Shown here: positions 15,551-24,877 of the stretch, piece by piece
Numbering within the stretch: the first letter of the stretch is position 1
Layout of the letters: each line of letters starts with the position of its first letter
Assembly: GCA_944343275.1 (NCBI GenBank)
Contig: CALVMH010000011.1
Coordinates: 1-56,999 of the forward strand
Reading direction: 5' to 3'
Source: an uncultured Clostridia bacterium
GTDB taxonomy: Bacteria > Bacillota > Clostridia > Christensenellales > Borkfalkiaceae
DNA: 56,999 nt
Made by a program: the position numbers and the translations under genes
Notes under the pieces: model-generated
Seen by the model: the letters and a program-made list of their open reading frames with translations, nothing else
What the model was told of the DNA's origin: nothing
Databases searched by the model: none

Positions 15551-17371
15551 ATGGCTAAGGTTATCGGTATTGACTTGGGTACGACAAATTCCTGCGTCGC
15601 GGTGATGGAGGGCGGCGAGCCCGTCGTCATCCCCAACGCAGAGGGCGCCCGCACAACGCCTTCCGTCGTGGCGTTCCAAAAAGACGGCACCCGTGTCGTC
15701 GGGCAGGTGGCAAAGAATCAGGCGGTCGCCAATCCCGACAGGACGGTCATTTCCATCAAGCGGAAGATGGGGTCCGACTATAAGGTGAAGATCGACGAAA
15801 AGGCGTATTCGCCGCAGGAAATTTCCGCAATGATCCTTTCCAAGCTCAAAGCGGATGCGGAGGCGTACCTCGGCAGCAAGGTGACGGATGCCGTCATCAC
15901 CTGCCCCGCGTATTTCACCGACGCACAGCGTCAGGCGACCAAGGACGCGGGCAAGATCGCGGGGCTCAACGTGCTGCGCATCATCAACGAGCCGACGGCG
16001 GCTGCGCTCTCTTACGGGCTCGACAAGGACAAGGAAAACAGCAAGGTCATGATCTATGACCTGGGCGGCGGCACGTTCGACGTCTCCATTCTGGAGATCT
16101 CGGACGGCGTCTTCGAAGTGCTCGCCACCAACGGCAACAACATGTTGGGCGGCGACGACTTCGATAAAAAGCTCATCGATTACATGGCGGAAGAGTTCAA
16201 AAAGAGCAACGGCGTCGACCTCACCAAGGACAAGATGGCGATGCAGCGCCTGAAAGAGGCGGCGGAAAAGGCGAAGATCGAGCTCTCCGGCATGACTTCG
16301 ACGTCCGTCTCCCTTCCCTTCATCTCCATGACGGAAGCGGGACCCGTGCACCTCAACATGGACATCACCCGCGCAAAGTTCGAGGCGCTCATTGCGGACC
16401 TTGTCGACAAGACGGCGGAACCCATGCGCCTTGCCATGAAGGATGCGGGGCTCTCCTATAACGACATCGACAAAGTCATTCTGGTCGGCGGTTCCACGCG
16501 TGTGCCCTGCGTCGTCGCAAAGGTCAAGCAGATCACGGGCAAGGAACCCTTCAAGGGCATCAACCCCGATGAATGCGTCGCCATCGGCGCAGCCATCCAG
16601 GGCGGCGTTTTAACGGGCGAAGTGAAGGACGTGCTCCTTTTGGACGTCATGCCTCTTTCGCTCGGCATCGAGACGCTGGGCGGCGTGTTCACCCGTCTCA
16701 TCGACAGGAATACGACCATCCCCGTCAAAAAGAGTCAGGTGTTCTCCACGGCGGCGGACAATCAGACGAGCGTGGAGATCCACATCCTGCAAGGCGAGCG
16801 TGAATTCTGCCGCGACAACAAGACGATGGGCAGGTTCATGCTGACGGGCATTGCGCCCGCGCCCCGCGGCGTGCCGCAGATCGAAGTCACGTTCGACGTC
16901 GACGCCAACGGCATCGTGCACGTCGAGGCAAAGGACCTCGGCACGGGCAAGTCGACGGACATCACCATCACCTCTTCGACAAACCTCTCGGAGGACGAGA
17001 TCAACAAGGCGGTCAAGGAAGCCGAGCAGTATGCCGAGGAGGATAAAAAGCGCAAGTCCAAAGTAGAGGCGCGCAACAAGCTGGACGGTCTCATCTTCTC
17101 CGTCGAACAGACGATCAAGGAAGGGGGCGACAAGTTCTCCGAGGAGGAGAAGAGCGAACTTGCCGCCGCCGTTGAGGAGGCGAAGAAAGAGCTCGAGGCG
17201 GACGACGAGGAGAAGTACAACGCCGCGTTCGAAGCGCTTTCCTCCAAGGTGCAGCCCATCTTCCAGAAGATGTATCAGCAGGCGGCGCAGGATGCGCAGA
17301 ACGCACAGGGCGGCTCTGCCGAGGGCGGCGCTGGCAGCGCAGACAGCGGCGATACGGAGTTCCATCAGTAA
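15551..17371 (+). CDS. dnaK: DnaK (Hsp70 chaperone)
   Basis: A 606-residue Hsp70. [13 protein letters not shown] starts the ATPase domain, [10 protein letters not shown] and VGGSTRVP are its nucleotide signatures, and the substrate domain begins near residue 370 ([14 protein letters not shown]). The C-terminal helical lid is followed by a Gly/Ala-rich tail. It binds exposed hydrophobic segments of client proteins together with DnaJ and GrpE. AAGGAGAA precedes the ATG. It lies 30 bases after grpE. Confidence 0.97.
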   Translation: MAKVIGIDLGTTNSCVAVMEGGEPVVIPNAEGARTTPSVVAFQKDGTRVVGQVAKNQAVANPDRTVISIKRKMGSDYKVKIDEKAYSPQEISAMILSKLKADAEAYLGSKVTDAVITCPAYFTDAQRQATKDAGKIAGLNVLRIINEPTAAALSYGLDKDKENSKVMIYDLGGGTFDVSILEISDGVFEVLATNGNNMLGGDDFDKKLIDYMAEEFKKSNGVDLTKDKMAMQRLKEAAEKAKIELSGMTSTSVSLPFISMTEAGPVHLNMDITRAKFEALIADLVDKTAEPMRLAMKDAGLSYNDIDKVILVGGSTRVPCVVAKVKQITGKEPFKGINPDECVAIGAAIQGGVLTGEVKDVLLLDVMPLSLGIETLGGVFTRLIDRNTTIPVKKSQVFSTAADNQTSVEIHILQGEREFCRDNKTMGRFMLTGIAPAPRGVPQIEVTFDVDANGIVHVEAKDLGTGKSTDITITSSTNLSEDEINKAVKEAEQYAEEDKKRKSKVEARNKLDGLIFSVEQTIKEGGDKFSEEEKSELAAAVEEAKKELEADDEEKYNAAFEALSSKVQPIFQKMYQQAAQDAQNAQGGSAEGGAGSADSGDTEFHQ

Positions 17372-17377
17372 ATACGC

Positions 17378-17414
17378 ACGCATTTATCCGGGCAGAGGCT
17401 CGGATAAATTGCGT
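17378..17414 (+). other. hairpin between dnaK and dnaJ
   Basis: ACGCATTTATCCG (17378-17390) pairs with CGGATAAAT (17401-17409) and GCGT (17411-17414), with one bulged T and a 10-nt loop. Only CTTTCG follows, so it is not a strong terminator. It could slow transcription or set mRNA ends to lower dnaJ relative to dnaK. Confidence 0.55.
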
Positions 17415-17486
17415 CTTTCGCTGCGACGGGGGGCTCCCGTGTGCGCTTGCTGCGGCGGCGCAGGCGATATGGACAGGTAACACGTT

Positions 17487-18614
17487 ATGGCAGAAAAAAA
17501 GAATTACTACGAGATCCTCGGCGTCTCCAAGAACGCCACGGAAGAGGAGATCAAGGCGGCATACAAAAAGCTCGTCAAACAGTATCACCCGGATCTCCAC
17601 CCGGGCGATAAGCTCGCCGCGGAAAAATTCAAGGAGATCAACGAGGCGAACGAAGTTCTCTCCGACAAGCAGAAGCGCGCCGCATACGACTATGAGCAGG
17701 AGCATCCCGGCATGGGCGGCATGGGCGGCGCGGGCGGTTTCGGCGGGTTCGGCGGCTTCGGCGACATCTTCGACTCCATCTTTCAGGGCTTCGGCGGAAG
17801 CGCCTCCGTGCAGCGCGATACGACGGGGGAGGATATTCAGCTCACGCTTTCGCTCTCCTTCATGGATGCGGCGAAGGGGTGCAGAAAGGAGGTCTCCTAT
17901 ACCCGCAACGAGCCTTGCCCTTCCTGTAAGGGAACGGGCGCAAGGGGCGGCACGGCGTTCAAGACGTGCTCAAAGTGCGGCGGAAAAGGTCAGGTGCGCT
18001 TTGCGCAGGAGACCATGTTCGGGCGCACCATCCGCGTGGGTGCCTGCCCCGACTGCGGCGGCAGGGGCAAGATCATCACCGAAAAATGCCCCGACTGCAA
18101 GGGGAAGGGATACCTGCGCCGCGAGACACATGTCACGCTGGACATCCCTGCGGGCGCAGATACCAATTCCTATCTCAGAAAGCGCGGCTTCGGGCAGGCG
18201 GGCGCGGACGGGGGCGCTGCGGGCGATCTGATCGTCGTCATCCGCGTCGAGCCGCACCGCATCTTCCGCCGCAAGGGCATGGACCTGTATGTGGATCTTC
18301 CCGTTCCCTTCAAGACGGCGGCGCTGGGCGGCGTCGTAAAGGTGCCCGGTCTGGACGATACGTTCGATTATACCATTCCGGAGGGGACGCAGACGGATAC
18401 CGTCTTTACCGTGCGCGGCAAGGGCATCCGTTCCGGGCGCGGAACGGGGAACCTCTATCTGCGCGTCATCGTCGAGGTGCCCACCCGCCTCACGCGCGAG
18501 CAGAAGCAGCGCATCCGCGAAGCGGGGGAGTGCGTCGATCTGCGCCAATACGACAAGGCGAAAAAGTATGCCGACAACGTCGGGGCGCTCTACGGCAAAG
18601 ACCCGTACAATTAA
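17487..18614 (+). CDS. dnaJ: DnaJ (Hsp40 co-chaperone)
   Basis: A 375-residue type I DnaJ. The J domain carries HPD at 34-36. A Gly/Phe-rich linker follows (about 75-100). The zinc region has the four repeats CPSCKGTG, CSKCGGKG, CPDCGGRG and CPDCKGKG. The C-terminal substrate domain ends near GTGNLYLRVIVEVP. It stimulates DnaK ATPase and delivers clients. The ribosome site is weak (ACAGG), and the hairpin before it may reduce expression. Confidence 0.96.
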   Translation: MAEKKNYYEILGVSKNATEEEIKAAYKKLVKQYHPDLHPGDKLAAEKFKEINEANEVLSDKQKRAAYDYEQEHPGMGGMGGAGGFGGFGGFGDIFDSIFQGFGGSASVQRDTTGEDIQLTLSLSFMDAAKGCRKEVSYTRNEPCPSCKGTGARGGTAFKTCSKCGGKGQVRFAQETMFGRTIRVGACPDCGGRGKIITEKCPDCKGKGYLRRETHVTLDIPAGADTNSYLRKRGFGQAGADGGAAGDLIVVIRVEPHRIFRRKGMDLYVDLPVPFKTAALGGVVKVPGLDDTFDYTIPEGTQTDTVFTVRGKGIRSGRGTGNLYLRVIVEVPTRLTREQKQRIREAGECVDLRQYDKAKKYADNVGALYGKDPYN

Positions 18615-18632
18615 ACAGCAAAGACTGCATGC

Positions 18633-18664
18633 AAAAGACGGCGGAGCGCTCCGCCGTCTTTTGC
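18633..18664 (+). terminator. terminator after grpE-dnaK-dnaJ
   Basis: A perfect 15-bp inverted repeat (arms 18633-18647 and 18648-18662) with A4 before and T4 after, so it may work in both directions. Confidence 0.85.
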
Positions 18665-18750
18665 GTCCCGCCGACCGCCGTGCACCTTCCGTCCGCCGCG
18701 CGCATAGGATGGAAGGACTGCCCCGTGCGGGGGCGGCGGGGGTCGTACAA

Positions 18751-19524
18751 ATGCAGTGGTTTTCTTCTCTGGATGCGTGGTTGCAGGCGCTGCTTGCGTC
18801 TCTTGTCATGTATGCGATGACGGCGGCCGGCGCTGCCTGCGTCTTTCTCTCCCGCCGTCCTGCGCGGCACGTCTTTACCGTGCTTTTAGGTATCTCCGCG
18901 GGGATCATGATCGCGGCGAGCTTCTTCTCGCTTTTGCTGCCCGCCATCGAATCGGAGAGCGCGCTGCCCTCCTATCTGACGGTCACGCTCGGTTTTCTGT
19001 TGGGCGGCGCGTTCATCGTGGGGAGCGATGCGCTGCTTTCGCGCACGCAGCACACGTTTTCCGCCATCGGCGACAAGCGCACCGCGCTATTGTATTTTGC
19101 CGTCACCTTGCACAATGTGCCGGAGGGAATGGCGGTGGGGGTGGCGTTCGCGGCGGGCGCGGGCGGCGCACAGGCAGCGCTGCCGGGGCTGTTGCTCGCG
19201 CTCGGCATCGCCGTACAGAATTTTCCGGAGGGGATGTGCGTCGCCTTCCCCATGCGCGCAAGGGGCATGACGCCGCTGCGCAGCTTCCTGTTCGCGCAGG
19301 GCTCCGGGGCGGTGGAAGTGCCCGCCTGCGTGTTGGGTGCGCTCGCCGCGGCAGCCGTGGGGAGCCTCCTGCCGTGGGCGCTCGCCTTCTCCGCGGGGGC
19401 GATGGTGGCGGTGGTCTGTTCCGAACTCATCCCCGAATGCTTTGCGGGGAACAAGACGCTTGCGACGCTCGGCGTGGTGCTTGGCTTCTGCCTCATGATG
19501 GCGCTGGACGTTGCGCTCGGATAG
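18751..19524 (+). CDS. ZIP-family metal transporter
   Basis: A 257-residue membrane protein with about eight transmembrane segments. The paired ZIP signatures are HNVPEGMAVGVAF in helix 4 and QNFPEGMCVAFP in helix 5, whose His, Asn and Glu residues line the metal path. This resembles the GufA/ZupT branch, importing Zn2+ or other divalent metals. The start at 18751 is chosen because the first membrane segment begins soon after; the upstream open frame lies in the dnaJ terminator region. The ribosome site is poor (GGGGG). Confidence 0.88.
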   Translation: MQWFSSLDAWLQALLASLVMYAMTAAGAACVFLSRRPARHVFTVLLGISAGIMIAASFFSLLLPAIESESALPSYLTVTLGFLLGGAFIVGSDALLSRTQHTFSAIGDKRTALLYFAVTLHNVPEGMAVGVAFAAGAGGAQAALPGLLLALGIAVQNFPEGMCVAFPMRARGMTPLRSFLFAQGSGAVEVPACVLGALAAAAVGSLLPWALAFSAGAMVAVVCSELIPECFAGNKTLATLGVVLGFCLMMALDVALG

Positions 19525-19579
19525 CGCCGCGCTTGCGATGTGCGGAAGGCAGATTTTTTGAAAATCCCCCATGGAACGC

Positions 19580-19609
19580 TTGACGCGGGGGCGGGGCGTC
19601 TGTTATAAT
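19580..19609 (+). promoter_or_regulatory. purE: pur operon promoter
   Basis: TTGACG (19580-19585), 18-bp G-rich spacer, TATAAT (19604-19609). The predicted start of transcription is at about 19616, some 150 nt before purE. Confidence 0.8.
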
Positions 19610-19615
19610 ATTGTC

Positions 19616-19718
19616 ATGAAAAAGGCAGTGTTCTCCTGCCGCAAACGGCAGATGAAACAATCGGGATAGAACGGCAGAGTACGTTTTTTTCGCATAGAAA
19701 GAAACTGCTCTTTTTCAT
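19616..19718 (+). ncRNA. candidate structured leader RNA (riboswitch-like) before purE
   Basis: The predicted first 13 transcribed bases (19616-19628) pair with 19705-19718 through ATGAAAAAG/CTTTTTCAT and GCAG/CTGC, with a single bulged T. Inside are P2 (GTTCT 19630-19634 with AGAAC 19668-19672) and P3 (CTGCCG 19636-19641 with CGGCAG 19646-19651, loop CAAA). A second CGGCAG at 19672-19677 is an alternative partner for CTGCCG. CCT-g-CCGC (19635-19642) could also pair with the purE ribosome site GCGGAGG. It matches no riboswitch class I know. The first bases also form a 17-codon frame (19616-19669, MKKAVFSCRKRQMKQSG), which might instead be a leader peptide. Confidence 0.5.
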
Positions 19719-19765
19719 TTTTCGGATACAACGCGGGCAATGCCCGTTCTGCGGAGGTACAGTCA

Positions 19766-20260
19766 GTGAAGAAGATCGCATTCATCATGGGCAGCGACAG
19801 CGACCTGCCCGTCGTGGAAAAGGCGTTTGCCGTATGTGAAGAATATGGCGTGCCCTATGAAGTCCATGTCTATTCGGCGCACAGAACGCCCGTAGAGGCG
19901 CGCATGTTCGCGCAAAGCGCCGCGAAAGACGGCTTCGGCGTCATCGTCGCGGCGGCGGGAAAAGCCGCGCACCTTGCGGGATCGATCGCCGCCAACACCG
20001 TCCTGCCCGTTATCGGCATCCCCGTCAAGAGCTCCACGCTGGACGGGCTGGATGCGCTTTTGTCCACCGTGCAGATGCCTTCCGGCATCCCCGTGGCGAC
20101 CGTCGCCATCGACGGCGCACAGAACGCGGCGCTGCTCGCCATCGAGATCCTCGCCGTGTCCGATGCGGCACTTGCGGAAAAGCTCACGGATGCCCGCCGC
20201 GCGGCGACGGAGAAGGTGCTCAAAAAGGACGCTGAGATCAGCGCAAAATTCAACAGGTAA
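19766..20260 (+). CDS. purE: PurE, N5-carboxyaminoimidazole ribonucleotide mutase
   Basis: A 164-residue protein with the [13 protein letters not shown] motif (about 9-21) and the AHRTP loop. It moves a carboxylate from N5-CAIR to C4 to give CAIR. The GSDSD form is that of class I enzymes, which normally need PurK; purK is not in this window. The start is GTG at 19766, with GGAGG eight bases upstream. It is the first gene of the purine operon, behind a structured leader. Confidence 0.92.
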   Translation: MKKIAFIMGSDSDLPVVEKAFAVCEEYGVPYEVHVYSAHRTPVEARMFAQSAAKDGFGVIVAAAGKAAHLAGSIAANTVLPVIGIPVKSSTLDGLDALLSTVQMPSGIPVATVAIDGAQNAALLAIEILAVSDAALAEKLTDARRAATEKVLKKDAEISAKFNR

Positions 20261-20294
20261 CAAATTTTTTACACATAGAAAAGGAGATAACGCT

Positions 20295-21014
20295 ATGGAA
20301 ATGCAAAAGACCGTTCAGCTCTATGAGGGCAAGGCAAAGAAGGTGTACGCAACGACGGACGAAAACCTTTGCATCGTCTCTTATAAAGACGACGCGACCG
20401 CGTTCAACGGGCTCAAAAAGGGCACCATTGCGGGCAAGGGCGTCGTCAACAACCGCATGACCAATCTTTTGATGCAGCTTCTGGAAAAGGCGGGCGTTCC
20501 CACCCACTTCGTGAAGGAACTTTCCGAACGGGATACCCTCGTCAAAAAGGTGCAGATCGTTCCCCTCGAAGTCATCATCCGCAACGTCTCGGCGGGGTCT
20601 TTCGCCAAGCGCTACGGCGTGGAGGAGGGCATCGTCTTTGACGAACCCACCATCGAGTTCTCCTACAAGAACGACGATCTGGGCGACCCGCTCATCAACT
20701 CCTATCACGCGCTCGCCTTGAAACTTGCGACGAAGAAGGAGATCGAGACCATCGAACGGTACGCTTTCAAAGTGAACGAAGTTTTGAAGGCATACTTCCT
20801 GCACCTCGGCGTCAAGCTCATCGATTTCAAGCTCGAATTCGGGCGGCTTGCAGACGGGACCATCGTCCTTGCCGACGAAATTTCGCCCGATACCTGCCGT
20901 TTCTGGGACGCAAAGACCAACGAAAAGCTGGACAAGGACCGTTTCCGCCGCGATATGGGCGGGGTCGAGGATGCTTACGCCGAGATCTTCAAGCGCGTGA
21001 CGAAAGGGGAGTGA
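20295..21014 (+). CDS. purC: SAICAR synthetase
   Basis: A 239-residue ATP-dependent ligase joining CAIR and aspartate. [11 protein letters not shown] is the N-terminal nucleotide loop. [16 protein letters not shown] and [21 protein letters not shown] complete the active site. AAGGAGA lies seven bases before the ATG. Residues upstream in the open frame belong to the purE region and are not conserved. Confidence 0.95.
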   Translation: MEMQKTVQLYEGKAKKVYATTDENLCIVSYKDDATAFNGLKKGTIAGKGVVNNRMTNLLMQLLEKAGVPTHFVKELSERDTLVKKVQIVPLEVIIRNVSAGSFAKRYGVEEGIVFDEPTIEFSYKNDDLGDPLINSYHALALKLATKKEIETIERYAFKVNEVLKAYFLHLGVKLIDFKLEFGRLADGTIVLADEISPDTCRFWDAKTNEKLDKDRFRRDMGGVEDAYAEIFKRVTKGE

Positions 21015-21020
21015 TCGTTT

Positions 21021-22484
21021 ATGGAGCATGAGATCCACGAGGAGTGCGGCGTCTTCGGCATCTTTGCGCCGGAGGCGCAGAATGTGGCTTCTACCGCTTA
21101 TTATGCCCTGTTCGCTTTGCAGCACAGGGGACAGGAATCGGCGGGCATCGTCGTCAACAACGACGGCGTCTTCTCCGCCTATAAGGATACGGGGCTCGTC
21201 AACGACGTCTTCACGCCCGATGTGCTCGCCAAGCTCGGTTACGGGAATATGGCGATCGGGCATGTGCGCTACGGCACCACGGGCACGAGCGGAAGGGAGA
21301 ATGCGCAGCCCATCGTCGTCAATCACCTCAAAGGCAACATGGCGCTCGCCCACAACGGCAACCTGATCAACGCCACCGAACTTCGGGAGGAGCTGGAAAA
21401 CGACGGCTGCATCTTCCACACCACGTCGGATACCGAAGTCATCGCCTACGTCATCACGCGCGAGCGCGTCAAGTCGCGTTCCATCGAGGAGGCGGTGCTC
21501 GCCGCGATGGACAGGCTCAAAGGCGCCTATTCGCTCGTCGTGATGTCGCCGTCCAAACTCATCGCCGTGCGTGATCCCCTGGGGTTCCGCCCCTTATGCC
21601 TCGGCACGCGGGACGACGGCAGCTTCCTTGTTGCGTCCGAATCGTGTGCGATCAATGCGGTCAGCGCGCATAAGTTGCGTGAAGTGGAGCCGGGCGAGAT
21701 GGTGGTCATCACCAAGGACGGCATCAAGAGCGATACGTCGCACTGCGGGAAAAAGAAGGCGTTCTGCGTCTTTGAGTACTTCTATACCGCCCGTCCCGAT
21801 TCGGAGATCGACGGCTGCTATGTGCACGACGCGAGAAAGCGCGCGGGCGCGTTCCTCTATGAAAAGTACAAGATCGATGCGGACATCGTCATCGGCGTGC
21901 CCGATTCGGGGCTGGATGCGGCGCTCGGCTATGCGCAGGCTTCCGGCATTCCCTACGGCATCGGCTTTTTGAAAAACAAGTATATCGGCAGAACGTTCAT
22001 CGCGCCCGACCAGAAGGTGCGCGAGGACAAGGTGAAGATAAAGCTCAACGTCATCGCCTCCGCCATCCGCGGCAAGCGCGTCATTCTGGTGGACGACTCC
22101 ATCGTGCGCGGCACGACCAGCCGTCCCATCGTCAAGCAGCTGCGGGACGCGGGCGCGAAGGAGGTGCATTTCCTCTCTTCTGCCCCCAAATTCCTCAATC
22201 CCTGCTATTACGGCACGGACATTGACTCGCGGGAGAACCTCATTGCCTGCCATCATTCGACGGAGGAGATCGCCAAGATCATCGGTGCGGACAGCGTCGG
22301 CTATCTTGACATCGAACATGCGCGCATGCTGACGGGCGAGGATACGGGATTTTGCTGCGCCTGTTTCGACGGCGTCTATCCCACCGAGATTCCCAAGGCG
22401 CCCGAAAAAGACCGCTTCGAGCGGCCCATCGCGGGGCGCCCCATCAGTGAAAATCCGAAATTTCAGAAGAAGGCGGGGAAGTGA
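21021..22484 (+). CDS. purF: amidophosphoribosyltransferase
   Basis: A 487-residue enzyme starting purine synthesis: PRPP plus glutamine gives phosphoribosylamine. The sequence begins [13 protein letters not shown], so an 8-residue propeptide should be cut off to expose Cys9, the N-terminal nucleophile. The PRPP loop is [14 protein letters not shown]. Cysteines in [16 protein letters not shown] and GFCCACF match the positions used for the 4Fe-4S cluster in Bacillus-type PurF, which makes the enzyme oxygen-sensitive. It lies 6 bases after purC. Confidence 0.95.
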   Translation: MEHEIHEECGVFGIFAPEAQNVASTAYYALFALQHRGQESAGIVVNNDGVFSAYKDTGLVNDVFTPDVLAKLGYGNMAIGHVRYGTTGTSGRENAQPIVVNHLKGNMALAHNGNLINATELREELENDGCIFHTTSDTEVIAYVITRERVKSRSIEEAVLAAMDRLKGAYSLVVMSPSKLIAVRDPLGFRPLCLGTRDDGSFLVASESCAINAVSAHKLREVEPGEMVVITKDGIKSDTSHCGKKKAFCVFEYFYTARPDSEIDGCYVHDARKRAGAFLYEKYKIDADIVIGVPDSGLDAALGYAQASGIPYGIGFLKNKYIGRTFIAPDQKVREDKVKIKLNVIASAIRGKRVILVDDSIVRGTTSRPIVKQLRDAGAKEVHFLSSAPKFLNPCYYGTDIDSRENLIACHHSTEEIAKIIGADSVGYLDIEHARMLTGEDTGFCCACFDGVYPTEIPKAPEKDRFERPIAGRPISENPKFQKKAGK

Positions 22485-22488
22485 CGCT

Positions 22489-23523
22489 ATGGACAAGAGT
22501 TATTCGGACAGCTACAAGGCGGCGGGGGTGGACATCACCGCCGGCTATAAGGCAGTGGAGCTCATGAAGAAGCACGTTGCCCGCACCATGCCCGAGGGCA
22601 AGGCGGACATCGGCGGCTTCGGCGGGCTGTTCCCTTTGGACATGGCGGGCATTCAGGACCCCGTGCTCGTCTCGGGAACGGACGGCGTGGGCACCAAGAT
22701 CAAACTTGCCTTCCTCACGGACAAGCACGACACGGTGGGCATTGACTGCGTCGCCATGTGCGTCAACGACATCGTCTGCTGCGGCGCGAAACCGCTCTTC
22801 TTCCTCGACTATATCGCCTGCGGCAGGAACTTCCCCGAGAAGATCGCCTCCATCGTCGGGGGCGTCGCGGAGGGCTGCGTGCGCGCGGGCTGCGCGCTCA
22901 TCGGCGGGGAGACCGCCGAGCACCCTGGGCTCATGCCTGAGGAGGAATACGACCTTGCGGGATTCGCCGTGGGCGTCGTGGACAGGAGCAAGGTGCTCGA
23001 CAATAAACGCATGAAGGCGGGGGACGTCATGCTCGCGCTCCCTTCCTCGGGCGTGCATTCCAACGGCTTCTCGCTCGTCAGAAAGGTGTTCGACATCGAA
23101 CACTGCGACCTCGCTTCGCCCGTTGCGGCGCTGGGCGGCAAGTCCCTCGGCGAGACGCTCCTGACCCCCACAAAAATCTATGTCAAGCCCGTTCTCGCCC
23201 TCCTGAAAGAGGTGGACGTCAAGGGCATTTCGCACATCACGGGCGGGGGCTTTTATGAGAATATGCCCCGCTCCATCCCCGCAGGGCTGGGCGTGCGCAT
23301 CCAAAGAAGCGACGTGCGCGTTCTTCCCGTGTTCGACCTCATCCAAAAGACGGGGAACATCTCCGAGCACGATATGTTCAACACCTTCAACATGGGCGTT
23401 GGCATGAGCATCGTCGTTGCGAAAGAGGACGTCGAGCGGGCGCTCTCCGTGCTCCGGGCAAACGGCGAGGAGGGTTACGTCCTCGGCGAGATCGTCAAAG
23501 GCGACGGGGTGGAACTCGTATGA
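22489..23523 (+). CDS. purM: AIR synthetase
   Basis: A 344-residue enzyme of the PurM/PurL ATP-binding fold, closing FGAM to AIR. Motifs are [33 protein letters not shown] and [12 protein letters not shown]. The start at 22489 fits the family N-terminus (SYKAAGVDI). Its stop overlaps the purN start as ATGA. Confidence 0.95.
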   Translation: MDKSYSDSYKAAGVDITAGYKAVELMKKHVARTMPEGKADIGGFGGLFPLDMAGIQDPVLVSGTDGVGTKIKLAFLTDKHDTVGIDCVAMCVNDIVCCGAKPLFFLDYIACGRNFPEKIASIVGGVAEGCVRAGCALIGGETAEHPGLMPEEEYDLAGFAVGVVDRSKVLDNKRMKAGDVMLALPSSGVHSNGFSLVRKVFDIEHCDLASPVAALGGKSLGETLLTPTKIYVKPVLALLKEVDVKGISHITGGGFYENMPRSIPAGLGVRIQRSDVRVLPVFDLIQKTGNISEHDMFNTFNMGVGMSIVVAKEDVERALSVLRANGEEGYVLGEIVKGDGVELV

Positions 23524-24131
23524 ACAAGGTGCGCGTCGCCGTCCTCTGTTCGGGCGGCGGCACCAATTTACAGGCGATCCTCGACTTTGCCGCCGCAGGC
23601 AAGCTCCCGTCGGGCGAACTTGCGCTCGTCGTCTCGGACAACGCGCAGGCATTCGCACTCGAACGTGCAAAAAAGGCAGGCATTGCAACGTGTGTCGTCG
23701 ATAAAAAGCAATATCCCGACCGCCGCGAGCGCGAGCAGCGCATCCTTGCGGCGCTTGAAGAGGCGGGCATCGGGCTCGTCGTCCTCGCGGGGTTCATGAC
23801 CATTCTGAGCGATACGTTCACGAAACGGTATGCGATGCGCATCCTCAACGTGCATCCTTCGCTCATCCCCAGCTTCTGCGGTCCCGGCTTTTACGGACTG
23901 AAAGTGCATGAAGCGGCGCTCGCGCGCGGGGTGAAGGTGACGGGCGCCACGGTGCATTTCGTCAATGAAGTGTGCGACGGCGGACCCATCATCGCACAGA
24001 AGGCGGTGGAAGTGCAGGAGGGCGACACGCCCGAAGTGCTGCAAAAGCGCGTCATGCGCGAGGCGGAGTGGATCATCCTTCCCCGCGCCGTGGAGACGGT
24101 CTGCAAACAATTACAGTCGGAAAACGCATAA
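23520..24131 (+). CDS. purN: GAR transformylase, 10-formyl-THF dependent
   Basis: A 203-residue protein. [13 protein letters not shown] (9-21) binds phosphoribosyl substrate. [10 protein letters not shown] contains the catalytic Asn-His pair, and [10 protein letters not shown] the Asp. It transfers a formyl group from 10-formyl-THF, which Fhs in the same operon makes. Confidence 0.95.
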   Translation: MNKVRVAVLCSGGGTNLQAILDFAAAGKLPSGELALVVSDNAQAFALERAKKAGIATCVVDKKQYPDRREREQRILAALEEAGIGLVVLAGFMTILSDTFTKRYAMRILNVHPSLIPSFCGPGFYGLKVHEAALARGVKVTGATVHFVNEVCDGGPIIAQKAVEVQEGDTPEVLQKRVMREAEWIILPRAVETVCKQLQSENA

Positions 24132-24142
24132 GGAGAGAAACT

Positions 24143-24877
24143 ATGGGCTATCAGAGAAGGAGCATGAAACGCATTCTTGCGGGCAATCCCTATCCGGGGC
24201 GCGGCATCGTCATCGGAAAGTCGTCGGACGGCAGAAAGGCGATGTTTGCCTATTTTATCATGGGCAGAAGCGAAAATTCGCGCAACCGCATCTTCAAAGA
24301 GGAGGGGGATGCCGTCACCATCTATCCCTTTGACGAGAGCAAGGTGAAGGACCCTTCCCTCATCATCTATTCCCCCGTCAAGCGCGTGGAGAACGACATC
24401 ATCGTCACCAACGGCGATCAGACGGACACCATCGAGGAATTCCTCAAAGCGGGCAAGGGCTTCCGCTGTGCGCTCGCAACGCGCACCTTTGAGCCGGACG
24501 CTCCCAACTATACCCCCCGCATCAGCGGGATCATCCACCTGAAAAAGGGCGGGTTCACCTATGAAATGTCCATTTTGAAGAGCGCGGACGGCAAGGGCGA
24601 AAAGTGCAACCGTTTCACGTTCGACTACGAGCCCGTCAACGGAACGGGACACTTCCTGCACACCTACGAAAAGGACGGAAATCCCTTGCCCACCTTTATG
24701 GGCGAGCCCGAGCGCGTTCAGATCCCCAACGACGTCAACGCGTTTGCGCATGAGATCTGGGAGAGCCTCGATCGGGACAACAAAATTTCCCTCTACTGCC
24801 GCGCCGTCACGCTGCGCACCTGGCAGGAAGAGAGCGTGCTCATCAATAAGTTCCAAAAGGAAGGGGACAGGCAATGA
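24143..24877 (+). CDS. IMP cyclohydrolase, PurO-like
   Basis: A 244-residue protein resembling the stand-alone IMP cyclohydrolase first known from archaea (PurO). The family block LAGNPYPGRGIVIGKS is near the N-terminus, with YFIMGRSENSRNR following, and EPDAPNYTPRISG in the middle. It would close FAICAR to IMP, replacing the IMP cyclohydrolase half of PurH. Its neighbour encodes only the AICAR transformylase half, which supports the call. AAGGAGAG precedes the ATG. It overlaps the next gene as ATGA. Confidence 0.85.
   Translation: MGYQRRSMKRILAGNPYPGRGIVIGKSSDGRKAMFAYFIMGRSENSRNRIFKEEGDAVTIYPFDESKVKDPSLIIYSPVKRVENDIIVTNGDQTDTIEEFLKAGKGFRCALATRTFEPDAPNYTPRISGIIHLKKGGFTYEMSILKSADGKGEKCNRFTFDYEPVNGTGHFLHTYEKDGNPLPTFMGEPERVQIPNDVNAFAHEIWESLDRDNKISLYCRAVTLRTWQEESVLINKFQKEGDRQ

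Noticed and set aside
19616-19765. Known purine, PRPP or ppGpp riboswitch before purE
   Set aside because: The conserved core sequences of those classes are not visible; the segment is reported only as an unclassified structured leader.
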